A stretch of 64,000 bases of DNA from PHAA01 sp022706565 (lineage in GTDB: Bacteria; Bacillota; Syntrophomonadia; Syntrophomonadales; Syntrophomonadaceae), in NCBI GenBank assembly GCA_040769385.1, contig JAXGLD010000001.1:310001-374000 (forward strand), read 5' to 3'. Below are positions 32,311 through 39,424 of the stretch, piece after piece. Under the pieces are notes generated by a model. That model ran no database searches. It was given only the letters and a program-made list of their open reading frames with translations, and was not told the DNA's origin. Numbering within the stretch: position 1 is the stretch's first letter; the number at the start of each line of letters is the position of its first letter. Made by a program: the position numbers and the translations under genes.

Positions 32311-33532
32311 TATTAGGATTCGATGCCGGTTACGACTCCGGAGCCGACTGTGCGGCCACCTTCGCGGATAGCGAATCTCAGGCCTTCCTCTATTGCTATC
32401 GGGGTAATCAAGCTGATCGCCATCTGGATATTGTCGCCCGGCATTACCATCTCCACCCCTTCCGGTAGTTTGATTACTCCGGTTACGTCGGTGGTGCGGA
32501 AATAGAACTGGGGACGATAGCCGCTGAAGAACGGGGTATGTCTCCCTCCTTCTTCCTTGGTTAATACGTACACCTCGGCGCTGAATTCGGTTAATGGCTT
32601 GATACTCCCCGGTTTGGCCAATACCATTCCTCTTTCTACGTCTTTACGGTCCAAGCCTCTCAACAGAGTGCCGATGTTGTCCCCTGCCTGGGCATAGTCC
32701 AATAATTTGCGGAACATTTCCACTCCCGTTACTACGTGTTTCCTTATCTCATCTCTCATTCCTACTATGGCTACTTCGTCTCCAACCTTGACCTGGCCTC
32801 TCTCCACTCTTCCCGTTACCACGGTTCCCCGGCCGGTTATGGTGAATACGTCTTCTATCGGCATCAGGAACGGTTTGTCGGTCGCTCTTACCGGTTCGGG
32901 AATGTATTCGTCTACTGCGTCCATCAACTGCCAGATGCGTCCGCACCATTCACAGTCTCTGCTGCCGCAGCCACAGGCCAACGCTTTGGTAGCTGATCCC
33001 ATTACTACCGGGATGTCGTCTCCCGGGAATTCGTAGGTGCTCAACAGTTCCCGGATTTCCATCTCCACCAGTTCTAACAGTTCTTCGTCATCCACCAGAT
33101 CGATCTTGTTCATGAATACTACCATGTAATGTACCCCTACCTGACGCGACAGGAGAATATGTTCACGGGTCTGGGGCATGGGACCGTCTGCGGCTGATAC
33201 TACCAATATTGACCCGTCCATCTGAGCCGCTCCGGTAATCATGTTCTTGATGTAGTCGGCGTGACCCGGGCAGTCCACGTGGGCATAGTGCCTCTTCTCG
33301 GTCTGGTATTCGACATGAGCCGTATTTATCGTGATTCCTCTTTCTCTCTCTTCTGGGGCTTTGTCTATTGAATCATAACTGGTCTCTACCGCTCCCCCTA
33401 CTTTTGACAATACCAGCGTTATCGCTGCTGTCAAACTGGTCTTGCCGTGGTCGACGTGACCTATCGTCCCTATGTTTAGATGCGGTTTCGTCCTTTCATA
33501 TTTAGCTTTTGCCATTCCCTTTCACCTTTCCT
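32311..33532 (-). repeat. tuf duplication, copy 2 (about 1222 bp identical)
   Basis: Partner of 16181-17402, in the same orientation, 16,130 bp away. Direct repeats of this length could recombine to delete or amplify the intervening segment, which carries essential genes (fusA, rpoBC, rplJL, nusG), so only conversion would be tolerated. Confidence 0.95.
32313..33515 (-). CDS. tuf: Elongation factor Tu, copy 2
   Basis: Second copy of EF-Tu, 400 residues, identical in protein and apparently in DNA to 16183-17385, including the four-cysteine insert at residues 181-191. It lies between the tRNA cluster and rpmG-secE-nusG, the place where many Clostridia keep a second tuf. Clear promoter elements were not found in the 80 bp between the tRNA terminator and the gene, so read-through cannot be excluded. 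Confidence 0.98.
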   Translation of the reverse strand: MAKAKYERTKPHLNIGTIGHVDHGKTSLTAAITLVLSKVGGAVETSYDSIDKAPEERERGITINTAHVEYQTEKRHYAHVDCPGHADYIKNMITGAAQMDGSILVVSAADGPMPQTREHILLSRQVGVHYMVVFMNKIDLVDDEELLELVEMEIRELLSTYEFPGDDIPVVMGSATKALACGCGSRDCEWCGRIWQLMDAVDEYIPEPVRATDKPFLMPIEDVFTITGRGTVVTGRVERGQVKVGDEVAIVGMRDEIRKHVVTGVEMFRKLLDYAQAGDNIGTLLRGLDRKDVERGMVLAKPGSIKPLTEFSAEVYVLTKEEGGRHTPFFSGYRPQFYFRTTDVTGVIKLPEGVEMVMPGDNIQMAISLITPIAIEEGLRFAIREGGRTVGSGVVTGIES

Positions 33533-33596
33533 CTTCCTTATATTAGGGTTTTTACCAGCCCGTCTGCACACAAATATTTTACCCAAAACAAACCTA

Positions 33597-33627
33597 TATT
33601 AAAAGGAGTGAGATTTTCCCACTCCTT
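33597..33627 (-). terminator. Intrinsic terminator after the tRNA cluster
   Basis: An 8-bp perfect stem (AAGGAGTG/CACTCCTT, 33603-33627) with a 9-nt loop is followed on the minus strand by TTAATATA, extending the T-run of the stem. It lies 13 bases after tRNA-Met and before tuf2. Confidence 0.7.
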
Positions 33628-33639
33628 ACCAGAAACATA

Positions 33640-33716
33640 TGGTAGCGGCGAAGGGATTTGAACCCCTGACACTACGGGTATGAACCGTATGCTCTAGCCA
33701 GCTGAGCTACGCCGCC
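33640..33716 (-). tRNA. tRNA-Met (CAT), elongator
   Basis: 77 nt with encoded CCA. The acceptor stem is GGCGGCG/CGCCGCT, the D arm GCTCAGCTGGCTAGAGC, the anticodon loop TTCATAC, and the T arm GGGGTTCAAATCCC. It lacks the initiator hallmark at position 1-72, so it is the elongator form. It is last in the four-gene cluster. Confidence 0.95.
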
Positions 33717-33719
33717 AGA

Positions 33720-33795
33720 TGGAGCCCTTAACCGGACTTGAACCGGTGACCTCATCCTTACCAAGGATGCGCTCTGCCGACTGAGCTATAAGGGC
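33720..33795 (-). tRNA. tRNA-Thr (GGT)
   Basis: 76 nt with encoded CCA. The acceptor is GCCCTTA/TAAGGGC, the anticodon stem CATCC/GGATG with loop TTGGTAA, and the T arm ACCGGTTCAAGTCCGGT. It is three bases from tRNA-Met. Confidence 0.96.
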
Positions 33796-33934
33796 AGTTG
33801 TTATAGTCATCTCCCTTAGGCTTGTGTTTGAGGAGATGCCGCCCCCACGCACCCTAGGATACAGTACGCTTCCTGCTATCGCAATCGCGGTTGCGGGGAC
33901 CTATTTTAAGTCTCCAGTGGAAACCAAATTTTTA
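33796..33934 (-). other. 139-nt spacer inside the tRNA cluster
   Basis: No gene or tRNA was recognised. It contains a small hairpin (CGCAA/TTGCG) and a 7-bp pairing CATCTCC/GGAGATG (33808-33838). A weak promoter-like pair TTGCGA-17-TATCCT also occurs. The other tRNA genes in the cluster are only 3-7 bp apart, so the length is notable. Confidence 0.5.
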
Positions 33935-34010
<76 letters not shown>

Positions 34011-34017
34011 TCGAAAG

Positions 34018-34102
34018 TGGTGGAGGGAGAAGGATTCGAACCTTCGAAAGCGTCGCTAACAGATTTACAGTCTGCCCCCTTTAGCCTCTTGGGTATCCCT
34101 CC
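34018..34102 (-). tRNA. tRNA-Tyr (GTA)
   Basis: 85 nt with encoded CCA and a long variable arm (class II). The acceptor is GGAGGGA/TCCCTCC, the anticodon stem CAGAC/ATCTG region with loop TGTAAAT, and the T arm GAAGGTTCGAATCCTTC. It is first in the cluster. Confidence 0.95.
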
Positions 34103-34110
34103 AGGTGAAT

Positions 34111-34169
34111 TGAGTTAGGGCACAGACCTGGAATCTGGCTGGTTCCCAAGGTCATCCCATGCCAACTCA
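34111..34169 (-). ncRNA. Large hairpin at the 5' end of the tRNA cluster transcript
   Basis: Nested pairing runs TGAGTT/AACTCA, GGCA/TGCC, GACCT/AGGTC, GGAA/TTCC, with small internal loops, making one irregular hairpin of 59 nt. It begins at the predicted transcription start of the promoter at 34174-34207 and ends eight bases before tRNA-Tyr. I do not know an RNA family that it matches. Confidence 0.55.
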
Positions 34170-34173
34170 GCGA

Positions 34174-34207
34174 ATTATATTTTAACGTCAATATGTTTCA
34201 AAGTCAA
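34174..34207 (-). promoter_or_regulatory. Strong SigA promoter for the tRNA cluster
   Basis: Two overlapping readings exist: TTGAAA (34196-34201), 16 bp, TATAAT (34174-34179); or TTGACT (34202-34207), 17 bp, TAAAAT (34179-34184). Either places the start of transcription at about 34167-34172, next to the hairpin at 34111-34169. Confidence 0.75.
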
Positions 34208-34294
34208 GGCTAATGTTGTAAATAACGTCAACCTACTTTTATTCGCACGTTGTTAGCTGGGACTGATAAACCCCCTAAATCTATTTTTATTTAC

Positions 34295-34843
34295 TCAGTT
34301 GGTTCGGTCTTTGATAACACGGCGGTGCTTGTCGCCTATGAGGATTAGCATTACCACCAGGCCCCAGCTGGGGTTGTACAGTATTGTCCATAATAATGTT
34401 GCCACGATGGCAGCCAGATTCGCTTTGTCACCATCTTTCCCCACTAGCCAGTAATAGACCGGCAACCAAGCCAGGCAGAATACCAGGATAGTCCATATCT
34501 GCTGCAAAACCAATAATCCGCCTAACGCTGTAGCCAAGCCTTTGCCTCCCCGGAAACCCAGCCACGGCGGATAAATGTGGCCGGCCACGCCCAGCGCCAG
34601 CCCTGCGTAAGGGTCAGCTTGCGCCAAACCGCATAACCAGACTATTACCGCCCCTTTGACTGCATCAATCATTAGAACCGCCAGCGCTGGCCTTGTTCCC
34701 AATTGCCGGTATACATTCATGGTGCCGACGTTACCGCTTCCCATTCTACGAATATCCTTATTCCGTAATATTCGGACCAAGATGAAGGCAGTAGGTATGG
34801 CCCCGATCAAGAATGAACCTAACAGACTTACCCAAATAAGCAA
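34295..34843 (-). CDS. plsY: Acyl-phosphate:glycerol-3-phosphate acyltransferase PlsY
   Basis: Integral membrane enzyme making lysophosphatidate from acyl phosphate (made by PlsX) and glycerol-3-phosphate. The PlsY motifs are present: LIGAIPTAFIL, GSGNVGTMNVYRQLG, and GHIYPPWLGFRGGKGLAT, the phosphate-binding loop. Several hydrophobic helices follow. A TTG at 34843, seven bases after GGAG, gives 182 residues. ATG at 34864 and TTG at 34906 are upstream in frame but lack SD sites. It is a single gene downstream of the class II reductase, after a structured 230-bp gap. Confidence 0.92.
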   Translation of the reverse strand: MLIWVSLLGSFLIGAIPTAFILVRILRNKDIRRMGSGNVGTMNVYRQLGTRPALAVLMIDAVKGAVIVWLCGLAQADPYAGLALGVAGHIYPPWLGFRGGKGLATALGGLLVLQQIWTILVFCLAWLPVYYWLVGKDGDKANLAAIVATLLWTILYNPSWGLVVMLILIGDKHRRVIKDRTN

Positions 34844-34912
34844 TATTTCACTCCAAATTACCATACGCCAAGACAATTTAGTGCGCCATGTGGGCCCGAT
34901 TGGCAATACATC

Positions 34913-34987
34913 TTGGTGTTACCAATCACTGCTGCAGTGGTTGCGGGCAGTTATCCTGGGAGGCAACCCATCACCGGCAAACGCCGG
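34913..34987 (-). other. Chain of four hairpins between nrdJ and plsY
   Basis: Successive perfect stems are CCGGC/GCCGG (34974-34987), GGTTGC/GCAACC (34939-34968), CACTGC/GCAGTG (34927-34939) and TTGGT/ACCAA (34913-34925). The enclosed CAGGATAACTGCCCGCAAC resembles parts of a cobalamin-riboswitch box, but the other conserved blocks are not found. No U-tract follows. It could be a leader of plsY or a 3' structure of the reductase mRNA. Confidence 0.45.
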
Positions 34988-35073
34988 AATTATTTTACCG
35001 GCTTCAAATGGAAGCGGTCTTAATGGGAAAGGCAGGCTATGAGATGGTCTCCCTCAAACTCCCCAATTATGCC

Positions 35074-36762
35074 TCAACCGCCTATCTCAATGATACCAGC
35101 CCGGGATCCTTCCCGGAATACGGTAATCCCCTTGAGTCCTTCCTTCCAGGCTCTCTGGTATAAATCAGAAATAGTGCTGGCGGGCGTAGATGCCGGTAGG
35201 TTGATGGTCTTGGAAATGGCGTTGTCCACCCACTTCTGTAAGGCCACCTGCATACCCAAATGATCATAGGCATCAATCTCCCGGGCTCCTTTGAACAACC
35301 GTTGTATACTTGCCGGTATTCCTTCTACTTCCTGACATGTTCCCCGGTTGGCCGCTTCATGCAGAACCGCTGCCTCCACCCCTTGCTTTTTACAAGCGGC
35401 TAAGAACAAGGGCGAAAATACATTCAACCTGTGAGGCTGCCCCTCCTGAAGATATGTCCTACGATAGGCTACTGCGAATATGGGCTCGATTCCATACCCC
35501 TCTACGCCTGCCAGTATACTAATAGTACCAGTGGGAGCGATGGTGAGACAGGAAGCGTTGCGGCGCGGTTGCTTTGATGCTGAGAAACTGGAGCGCTCCC
35601 ATAAAGGAAAGTTACCCTTTTCGCGACCCAATTCGGAGGTTGCATACTCTACCTGTTCAGCTATAAACGCCATCAACCTTGCACTATGGCGCCGGCCTTC
35701 CAGACTATCATAACGCAAACCCAGTTTGATCAGCAGGTCATGCAATCCCATAATACCCACTCCTATTTTACGGGTGGCCATGGACCTTTCCTTAATGAAA
35801 GAGAATGGGTATTCCCCCACGTCGACAAGATCATCCAGAAATCTCACCGCGGTTTGGGCTGTGTAAGCCAGTCGTTCCCAGTGTATATCGGATTGTGATT
35901 CATTCATCATGCGAGCCAGGTTAATCGAGCCCAATAAACAAGATTCGCCCGGGCTCAGAGGTTGTTCTCCACAGGGATTGGTAGCATTGATTACCTGTCC
36001 GGGAATAGGGTTGCCCGCTTGGATGTGATCCAGGAAAATAAGGCCTGGTTCACCACAGGCCCAGGCTGAGTCTACAATCTTCTCCCACAATAGCCGGGCT
36101 GGAATTATCCTCCGTGCCTCACCCCCAAAAGATAAAGTCCAATCCCCATCCTTGGCCAGAGTATGCATGAACTGGTCGGTGATCCCCACCGAGAGGTTGA
36201 AATTGTCCAGTTCCCCCTGGAGCTTGCACTCTATAAATTCGATTATATCAGGATGCGTGCAGTCCAGAATGCCCATGTAAGCGCCACGCCTTATCCCACC
36301 TTGGGCGATCATCGCCGCGCTGCAGTTGTAAAGGCGTATCAACTCCACCGGGCCGCTGGCCCTACCTTTCGTAGAGCGAATAATATCTCCTTTGGGCCTT
36401 ATCTCTGAAAAATTGTAGCCTAATCCACCTCCATACTTGGCTATCATCGCTGATTCTAGTAAGGTCTGGTACATGGACTGAAGGTTGTCTTCGATACGCA
36501 GCACAAAGCACGCAGCCGGCTGCTGCATGGAGCCCGGTTTGCCCATATTGGCCCATATCGGAGTAGATGGGACGAACCACAGTTCACTGATCAACCGACT
36601 GAATTCGCATGCCCAGTATTCCTGCCGGTCCTTCTCAGCCGAGGCTGCGGCCCTGCTTATTCTGTACACCGCCTGCTCAGGCGTCTCGATCACCTGCCCC
36701 AGGTCGTCCCGTAATGCGTACCGGGCTTGGAATATGGTCAATCCGTCATTGGTCAGGTTCAT
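35074..36762 (-). CDS. nrdJ: Adenosylcobalamin-dependent (class II) ribonucleotide reductase, short form
   Basis: Reduces ribonucleotides to deoxyribonucleotides without oxygen. The ATG at 36762 (AAGGGAG eight bases upstream) gives 562 residues. The active-site loop NPCGEQPL carries the thiyl cysteine (C264) and Glu266. The partner cysteines are in QPAACFV (C85) and GESCLLGS (C275), and the GGGLGYNFSEIRPKGD loop and APTGTIS are present. There is no N-terminal ATP-cone. The protein ends at GIIEIGG, without the C-terminal CxxC tail that usually re-reduces the active site. It lies 29 bp after the sugar dehydrogenase gene. The symbol is by family. Confidence 0.9.
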   Translation of the reverse strand: MNLTNDGLTIFQARYALRDDLGQVIETPEQAVYRISRAAASAEKDRQEYWACEFSRLISELWFVPSTPIWANMGKPGSMQQPAACFVLRIEDNLQSMYQTLLESAMIAKYGGGLGYNFSEIRPKGDIIRSTKGRASGPVELIRLYNCSAAMIAQGGIRRGAYMGILDCTHPDIIEFIECKLQGELDNFNLSVGITDQFMHTLAKDGDWTLSFGGEARRIIPARLLWEKIVDSAWACGEPGLIFLDHIQAGNPIPGQVINATNPCGEQPLSPGESCLLGSINLARMMNESQSDIHWERLAYTAQTAVRFLDDLVDVGEYPFSFIKERSMATRKIGVGIMGLHDLLIKLGLRYDSLEGRRHSARLMAFIAEQVEYATSELGREKGNFPLWERSSFSASKQPRRNASCLTIAPTGTISILAGVEGYGIEPIFAVAYRRTYLQEGQPHRLNVFSPLFLAACKKQGVEAAVLHEAANRGTCQEVEGIPASIQRLFKGAREIDAYDHLGMQVALQKWVDNAISKTINLPASTPASTISDLYQRAWKEGLKGITVFREGSRAGIIEIGG

Positions 36763-36791
36763 TTGCCCCACTCCCTTACCATCAAGGATGG

Positions 36792-38003
36792 CTAGCCTGC
36801 CGGTTGCAGCTTGTATATTTTACCGCCAAAATCTACAATATACAGTTCATCGTCTTGGTCAACCCCGAAAGTGGATATATGCAGCTGGCTGTCCAACAGC
36901 TCCAGATTTGCCGGAGGCTGGCCAGGGTGGACGCGCAATGCCCAGATGCGGCCGGTCACGTAGTCTCCATAGATATATGCACCAATTAAGCTTGGCAGAC
37001 TGGTTCCGTAATAAACATAACCGCCGGTAATAGATTGGCCCAGTGGATGACGGTACTCCCACACCGGCAGCTCCAGTCCCTCCTGGCTGCACTTGCTGGA
37101 AGCGGGATAGCAAATGCTGCCCTCCATTATGTTCCACCCGTAATTGCCGCCTTTTAGGATGATATTGATTTCTTCCACAGTATTTTGTCCCACATCAGCC
37201 GCCCAAAGATTTCCGTTGCGGTCAAAGCTGAACTTCCAGGGATTGCGCAGGCCATAGGCATATATCTCCTGCCGATTGCCACCGGTATTCCCAGCCAGCG
37301 GGTTGTCTGCCGGGATCCCGTATGCCAACCCCGGTATAGTATTATCAACATCAATGCGCAGAATCTTCCCCAGCAGGCTGCCCAGGTTCTGGGCATTGCC
37401 CTGCGGGTCTCCGCCCGAACCCCCATCACCGGTAGCTATATACAACAAACCATCCGGCCCGAAGGCCAGACACCCGCCGTTATGATTAGCGAATGGTTGG
37501 GGGATAGTCATCAATATTTTCTCACTGCCGGGAAGCCCCACCTGCGGATGCTGCTTAGTAGCCTGATAACCTGCTACAACGGTTTCGGTACGATTAGTGT
37601 AGTTTACAAAGAACAGACCGTTTTCGGCAAAGTTCGGATGAAAGGCCAACCCCAGCAGCCCTTTTTCAGAAGCGCTGCTGTCCACCCTATCACTGATGTC
37701 TAGAAAAAGACTAGCCGATGAGGTTTGCGGACTGTTTTCAAATGTGTAGATTCGGCCTGCCTTCTCTACCACGAAGATGCGGTTGCTGCCATCACCCGGA
37801 TGTAAGAATACGACCGGTTGGCGAAATGACAAACCCGGATAAGCATCTACCAGCTCTAGAGGTATAACATCGATAGTCGGCGGGTTGTCCTGATTGTTGC
37901 CTGTTTGGTCTGGCGAGCCGGGGATTATAGAAACGGCCTCCCCTCTGCATCCGGCAATCAACAACATCACTACCAGAATAAACAGTTGATAGATTCGCTT
38001 CAT
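36792..38003 (-). CDS. PQQ-type glucose/sorbosone dehydrogenase-like lipoprotein
   Basis: 403 residues. The N-terminus is a lipoprotein signal, with lipobox LIAGC (Cys19), so the protein should be anchored outside the membrane. The rest is a six-bladed beta-propeller of the soluble glucose dehydrogenase family: GLLGLAFHPNF, the PFANHNGGCLAFGPDGLLYIATGDGG region with the catalytic-type His, and GLRNPWKFSFDRNGNLWAADVGQ. Family members use PQQ to oxidise aldoses, but many homologues have unknown substrates and may not bind PQQ. No PQQ synthesis genes are here. It is oriented towards nrdJ. Confidence 0.85.
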   Translation of the reverse strand: MKRIYQLFILVVMLLIAGCRGEAVSIIPGSPDQTGNNQDNPPTIDVIPLELVDAYPGLSFRQPVVFLHPGDGSNRIFVVEKAGRIYTFENSPQTSSASLFLDISDRVDSSASEKGLLGLAFHPNFAENGLFFVNYTNRTETVVAGYQATKQHPQVGLPGSEKILMTIPQPFANHNGGCLAFGPDGLLYIATGDGGSGGDPQGNAQNLGSLLGKILRIDVDNTIPGLAYGIPADNPLAGNTGGNRQEIYAYGLRNPWKFSFDRNGNLWAADVGQNTVEEINIILKGGNYGWNIMEGSICYPASSKCSQEGLELPVWEYRHPLGQSITGGYVYYGTSLPSLIGAYIYGDYVTGRIWALRVHPGQPPANLELLDSQLHISTFGVDQDDELYIVDFGGKIYKLQPAG

Positions 38004-38147
38004 AGATGTGCCCTCCGTTCCATTTGCTCGTTTAACACCAGCTTGCCTGAATGGTTTTCCAGCACCCCTCTAGAAACATTTACTTGTATCGATAATGCTG
38101 CCGTGGTTACACTTATGATGTAGGATTATTTTTGAATGGGAGTCCCT

Positions 38148-38375
38148 ATGAATGGCATCGACCCTCTAGCCCGTTTACTGATCACAACTGGTTTGCTTAT
38201 CCTTGGTGTCGGCATCATCATGCTGATCAGCTCCAAGCTGGGATTGAGCCTATTCCGCTTGCCAGGTGATATTGTGATTAAACGGGATAATTTCACCTTC
38301 TACTTTCCATGGGTGACCGGAATAGTGATAAGCATTGTCCTTTCCCTTATTTTAGGCTTATTTGTGCGTAGATAA
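38148..38375 (+). CDS. DUF2905 family small membrane protein
   Basis: 75-residue protein on the plus strand with two transmembrane segments (about 10-31 and 52-73). They flank the family core FRLPGDIVIKRDNFTFYFPW. The ATG at 38148 follows GGGAG by five bases; an ATG at 38136 lacks an SD. DUF2905 proteins have no assigned function, although they often lie near ruvAB-queA in Firmicutes. Here it stands alone, divergent from the dehydrogenase gene. It ends before the shared terminator at 38461-38501. Confidence 0.85.
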   Translation: MNGIDPLARLLITTGLLILGVGIIMLISSKLGLSLFRLPGDIVIKRDNFTFYFPWVTGIVISIVLSLILGLFVRR

Positions 38376-38460
38376 AACCCGATAATGGGCAATACACAAT
38401 TGACCCGCGCCTGTTATGGCGGCAACTTGGCAACCAGAGCACGAACCGATTGGAATGAAG

Positions 38461-38501
38461 AAAAACTAAAACCGCGCAAACACGCGCGGTTACTTGTTTT
38501 T
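38461..38501. terminator. Bidirectional intrinsic terminator
   Basis: An 8-bp perfect stem (AACCGCGC/GCGCGGTT, 38470-38491) with a 6-nt loop has T-rich tails on both strands (ACTTGTTTTT on plus; TTAGTTTTTC on minus). It would end both the DUF2905 transcript and the tRNA-Thr transcript. Confidence 0.8.
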
Positions 38502-38504
38502 ATA

Positions 38505-38580
38505 TGGAGCCGAGCACAGGACTTGAACCCGCAACCTGCTGATTACAAATCAGCTGCTCTACCGATTGAGCTAGCTCGGC
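38505..38580 (-). tRNA. tRNA-Thr (TGT)
   Basis: 76 nt with encoded CCA. The acceptor is GCCGAGC/GCTCGGC, the D arm GCTCAATCGGTAGAGC, the anticodon stem GCTGA/TCAGC with loop TTTGTAA, and the T arm GCGGGTTCAAGTCCTGT. It lies 89 bp after sigH, with a terminator immediately downstream. Confidence 0.96.
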
Positions 38581-38669
38581 GCGGCAAATTAGATTTTAGC
38601 CCCCATGTCGGTTAAAGTCAAGATTAAGCTTTTGGAATGGTATCCCGCTTGTCCCAGGATTGATCTAAA

Positions 38670-39323
38670 TCAGCGAGCTTGCTCCCGGTCTTCAAGATAT
38701 TTCTCCAGTTTTCTTTTCACTCTCTGCAGGGCATTGTCTATCGATTTGACATGCCGCTTCAGGTCCACTGATATCTCTTGGTAGGATTTACCCTCCAGAT
38801 AAGACATCAAGACCTTCCATTCAAGTGAACTGAGTATCTCACTCATCTTTTTTTCAATAAAGATAAATTCTTCGCGGCTGATAATGATTTCTTCGGGGTT
38901 GGTGATTCCGGTGGTGGTAATGATATCCATCAATGTGCGGTCGGATTCCTCATCATAAATGGGCTTGTTGAGGGATACATAAGAATTTAAAGGGATATGT
39001 TTCTGACGGGTGGCCGTTTTTATGGCGGTAATTATTTGCCGGGTAATGCATAACTCAGCGAAAGCTCTAAATGAGGTAAGCTTGTCCACACGATAGTCGC
39101 GTATTGCCTTAAATAGACCAATCATTCCTTCTTGAATGATATCTTCCCGGTCCGCTCCAATTAAAAAATAGGACCGGGCTTTTGCTCGCACAAAATTCTT
39201 GTACTTGTCGATAAGAAACTCAATCGCAAACTGCTCACCTTGTTGAGCTAATTCCACGGTTTCTTCGTCCTGCATCTCCGCGTAGGTGAGGTAGTACTCC
39301 TTCGCAGCGACGGAACTGATCAT
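38670..39323 (-). CDS. sigH: RNA polymerase sigma-H factor (sporulation/stationary phase)
   Basis: Sigma-70 family factor that starts sporulation transcription. It has 217 residues. Region 2 contains LIDKYKNFVRAKARSYFLIGADREDIIQEGMIGLFKAIRDY-type sequence (residues 37-76), and region 4 has SSLEWKVLMSYLEGKSYQEIS with a helix-turn-helix ending KSIDNALQRVKRKLEKYL. The position after rlmB matches the B. subtilis and clostridial order. A consensus-type SigA promoter lies at 39396-39424. Confidence 0.95.
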   Translation of the reverse strand: MISSVAAKEYYLTYAEMQDEETVELAQQGEQFAIEFLIDKYKNFVRAKARSYFLIGADREDIIQEGMIGLFKAIRDYRVDKLTSFRAFAELCITRQIITAIKTATRQKHIPLNSYVSLNKPIYDEESDRTLMDIITTTGITNPEEIIISREEFIFIEKKMSEILSSLEWKVLMSYLEGKSYQEISVDLKRHVKSIDNALQRVKRKLEKYLEDREQAR

Positions 39324-39395
39324 TCGATCGCCCCCATACTATGATTTTGGCAAGGTTTAAAAGCGACTTGTGTTTCGAAAGGTTAAACCTATGAT

Positions 39396-39424
39396 ATTAT
39401 AGCGATTTACACCCGAAACGTCAA
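39396..39424 (-). promoter_or_regulatory. Predicted SigA promoter for sigH, overlapping the rlmB stop codon
   Basis: -35 TTGACG (39419-39424), 17-bp spacer, -10 TATAAT (39396-39401). The rlmB stop codon (39421-39423) lies within the -35. An 11-bp palindrome, AGGTTAAACCT (39380-39390), just after the -10 could be an operator. Confidence 0.72.

Noticed and set aside
32313..33515. Assembly duplication as the explanation for the second tuf
   Set aside because: The flanks of the two copies are different and each matches a known tuf location (str operon; tRNA/secE region), so two real genes are more likely.
33796..33934. A degenerate tRNA in the tRNA-cluster spacer
   Set aside because: No T-arm (GGTTCAA) or anticodon arm can be drawn, so a tRNA remnant is not supported.
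34913..35000. A full cobalamin riboswitch upstream of plsY
   Set aside because: Only a short part resembles the cobalamin box; the AATAGGGAA-type and GGTGAAAATCC-type blocks were not found, and plsY is not an expected target. Kept only as a structured element of unknown type.
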